Below are positions 63,845 to 64,000 of a stretch of 64,000 nucleotides of DNA, piece by piece (within the stretch, counting starts at the first letter, position 1; every line of letters begins with the position of its first letter). The DNA comes from Pycnococcus provasolii (lineage: Eukaryota; Chlorophyta; Pseudoscourfieldiophyceae; Pseudoscourfieldiales; Pycnococcaceae), in assembly GCA_938743325.2 (NCBI GenBank), contig OW568864.1:186001-250000 (forward strand). The letters are read 5' to 3'. Made by a program: the position numbers and the translations under genes. The notes under the pieces were generated by a model. The model worked only from the letters and a program-made list of their open reading frames with translations. It searched no databases and had not been told where the DNA came from.

Positions 63845-64000
63845 CTACAGCACGCCTTTCTCTCTCAGCATGTTGATAAACTCGTCCATGTCCTTCGTCT
63901 TCACGCCACCCGCGCGAGCAGGAGGTTCGCTCACCTTCCTCACGTGGAGTTTGCCCTGGTCACGATCCACGTGATCCTTCACGTTGAGGGTTTCCGCTGA
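63845..64000 (-). CDS. 3' end of an unidentified gene cut by the right edge
   Basis: On the minus strand the window's last 156 bases read as one open frame ending in TAG at 63845: SAETLNVKDHVDRDQGKLHV and, further on, GGVKTKDMDEFINMLREKGVL. The composition (charged, with a helical MDEFINMLREKG end) and codon use look coding. 51 residues are visible; the rest lies beyond position 64000. No family recognised. Confidence 0.7.
   Translation of the reverse strand, partial: SAETLNVKDHVDRDQGKLHVRKVSEPPARAGGVKTKDMDEFINMLREKGVL

Overview
The window looks like nuclear DNA of a unicellular, photosynthetic green-lineage eukaryote, possibly a prasinophyte-type alga. It is GC-rich and gene-dense, most genes are single uninterrupted reading frames, and the few introns are short (77 to 189 bp). 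Pointers to the green lineage are a RuBisCO accumulation factor 1 homologue, a plant-type pyrroline-5-carboxylate dehydrogenase (ALDH12), a GDT1/PAM71-like plastid cation transporter, a JmjC-phosphotransferase protein whose closest remembered relative is plant JMJ21 (At1g78280), and TGTAA motifs just downstream of some stop codons. The taxonomic call is inference; no rRNA or organelle marker is present.

Layout, left to right. 1-8.6 kb: a desaturase cut by the left edge, P5CDH, an amino acid transporter, a membrane-anchored LysM protein, a class IV aminotransferase and a two-exon PEX11-like gene. 9.5-18.8 kb: a K+-dependent-type proton pyrophosphatase, a 1659-residue alpha-2-macroglobulin-like thioester protein, and a plastid-like membrane protein with Gly/Ala/Pro/Tyr repeats. 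19.3-23.2 kb: two almost identical ammonium transporter genes head to head, forming a DNA palindrome whose identity starts at the ATG. 23.4-27.9 kb: a prolyl 4-hydroxylase with a ShK-like tail, an ankyrin-malonyltransferase fusion, and a small three-exon membrane protein with one GC-AG intron. 28.5-31.2 kb: a complete-looking Tc1/mariner element with long terminal inverted repeats, a TA target duplication and an open transposase frame. 31.5-33.2 kb: an FAD monooxygenase. 33.6-35.2 kb: a Foldback-like element whose inverted arms carry 29-bp tandem repeats and which contains a head-to-head TTAGGG/CCCTAA tract. 35.6-51.8 kb: a basic coiled-coil protein, pyruvate dehydrogenase E2, the GDT1-like transporter, a CS-domain protein, a 1233-residue EF-hand coiled-coil protein, a tubby-like protein and an N-acetylglucosamine kinase. 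52.9-64 kb: a 1856-residue receptor-like protein joining a bacterial-type substrate-binding fold to Cys-rich repeats and a multi-pass membrane region, the JmjC-phosphotransferase gene, a divergent F-box gene, RAF1, and the 3' end of an unidentified gene.

The genes are a mix of housekeeping functions (proline breakdown, PDH complex, amino acid and ammonium uptake, plastid biogenesis, peroxisome division) and large lineage-specific proteins. Neighbours do not form an operon-like pathway. The observations I find most worth following are the F-box/JmjC split, the receptor fusion, the ammonium transporter palindrome, the Foldback-like element, and a short CATTCA-rich repeat found just after the stop codons of three unrelated genes. 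No tRNA, rRNA or CRISPR array was recognised by eye.
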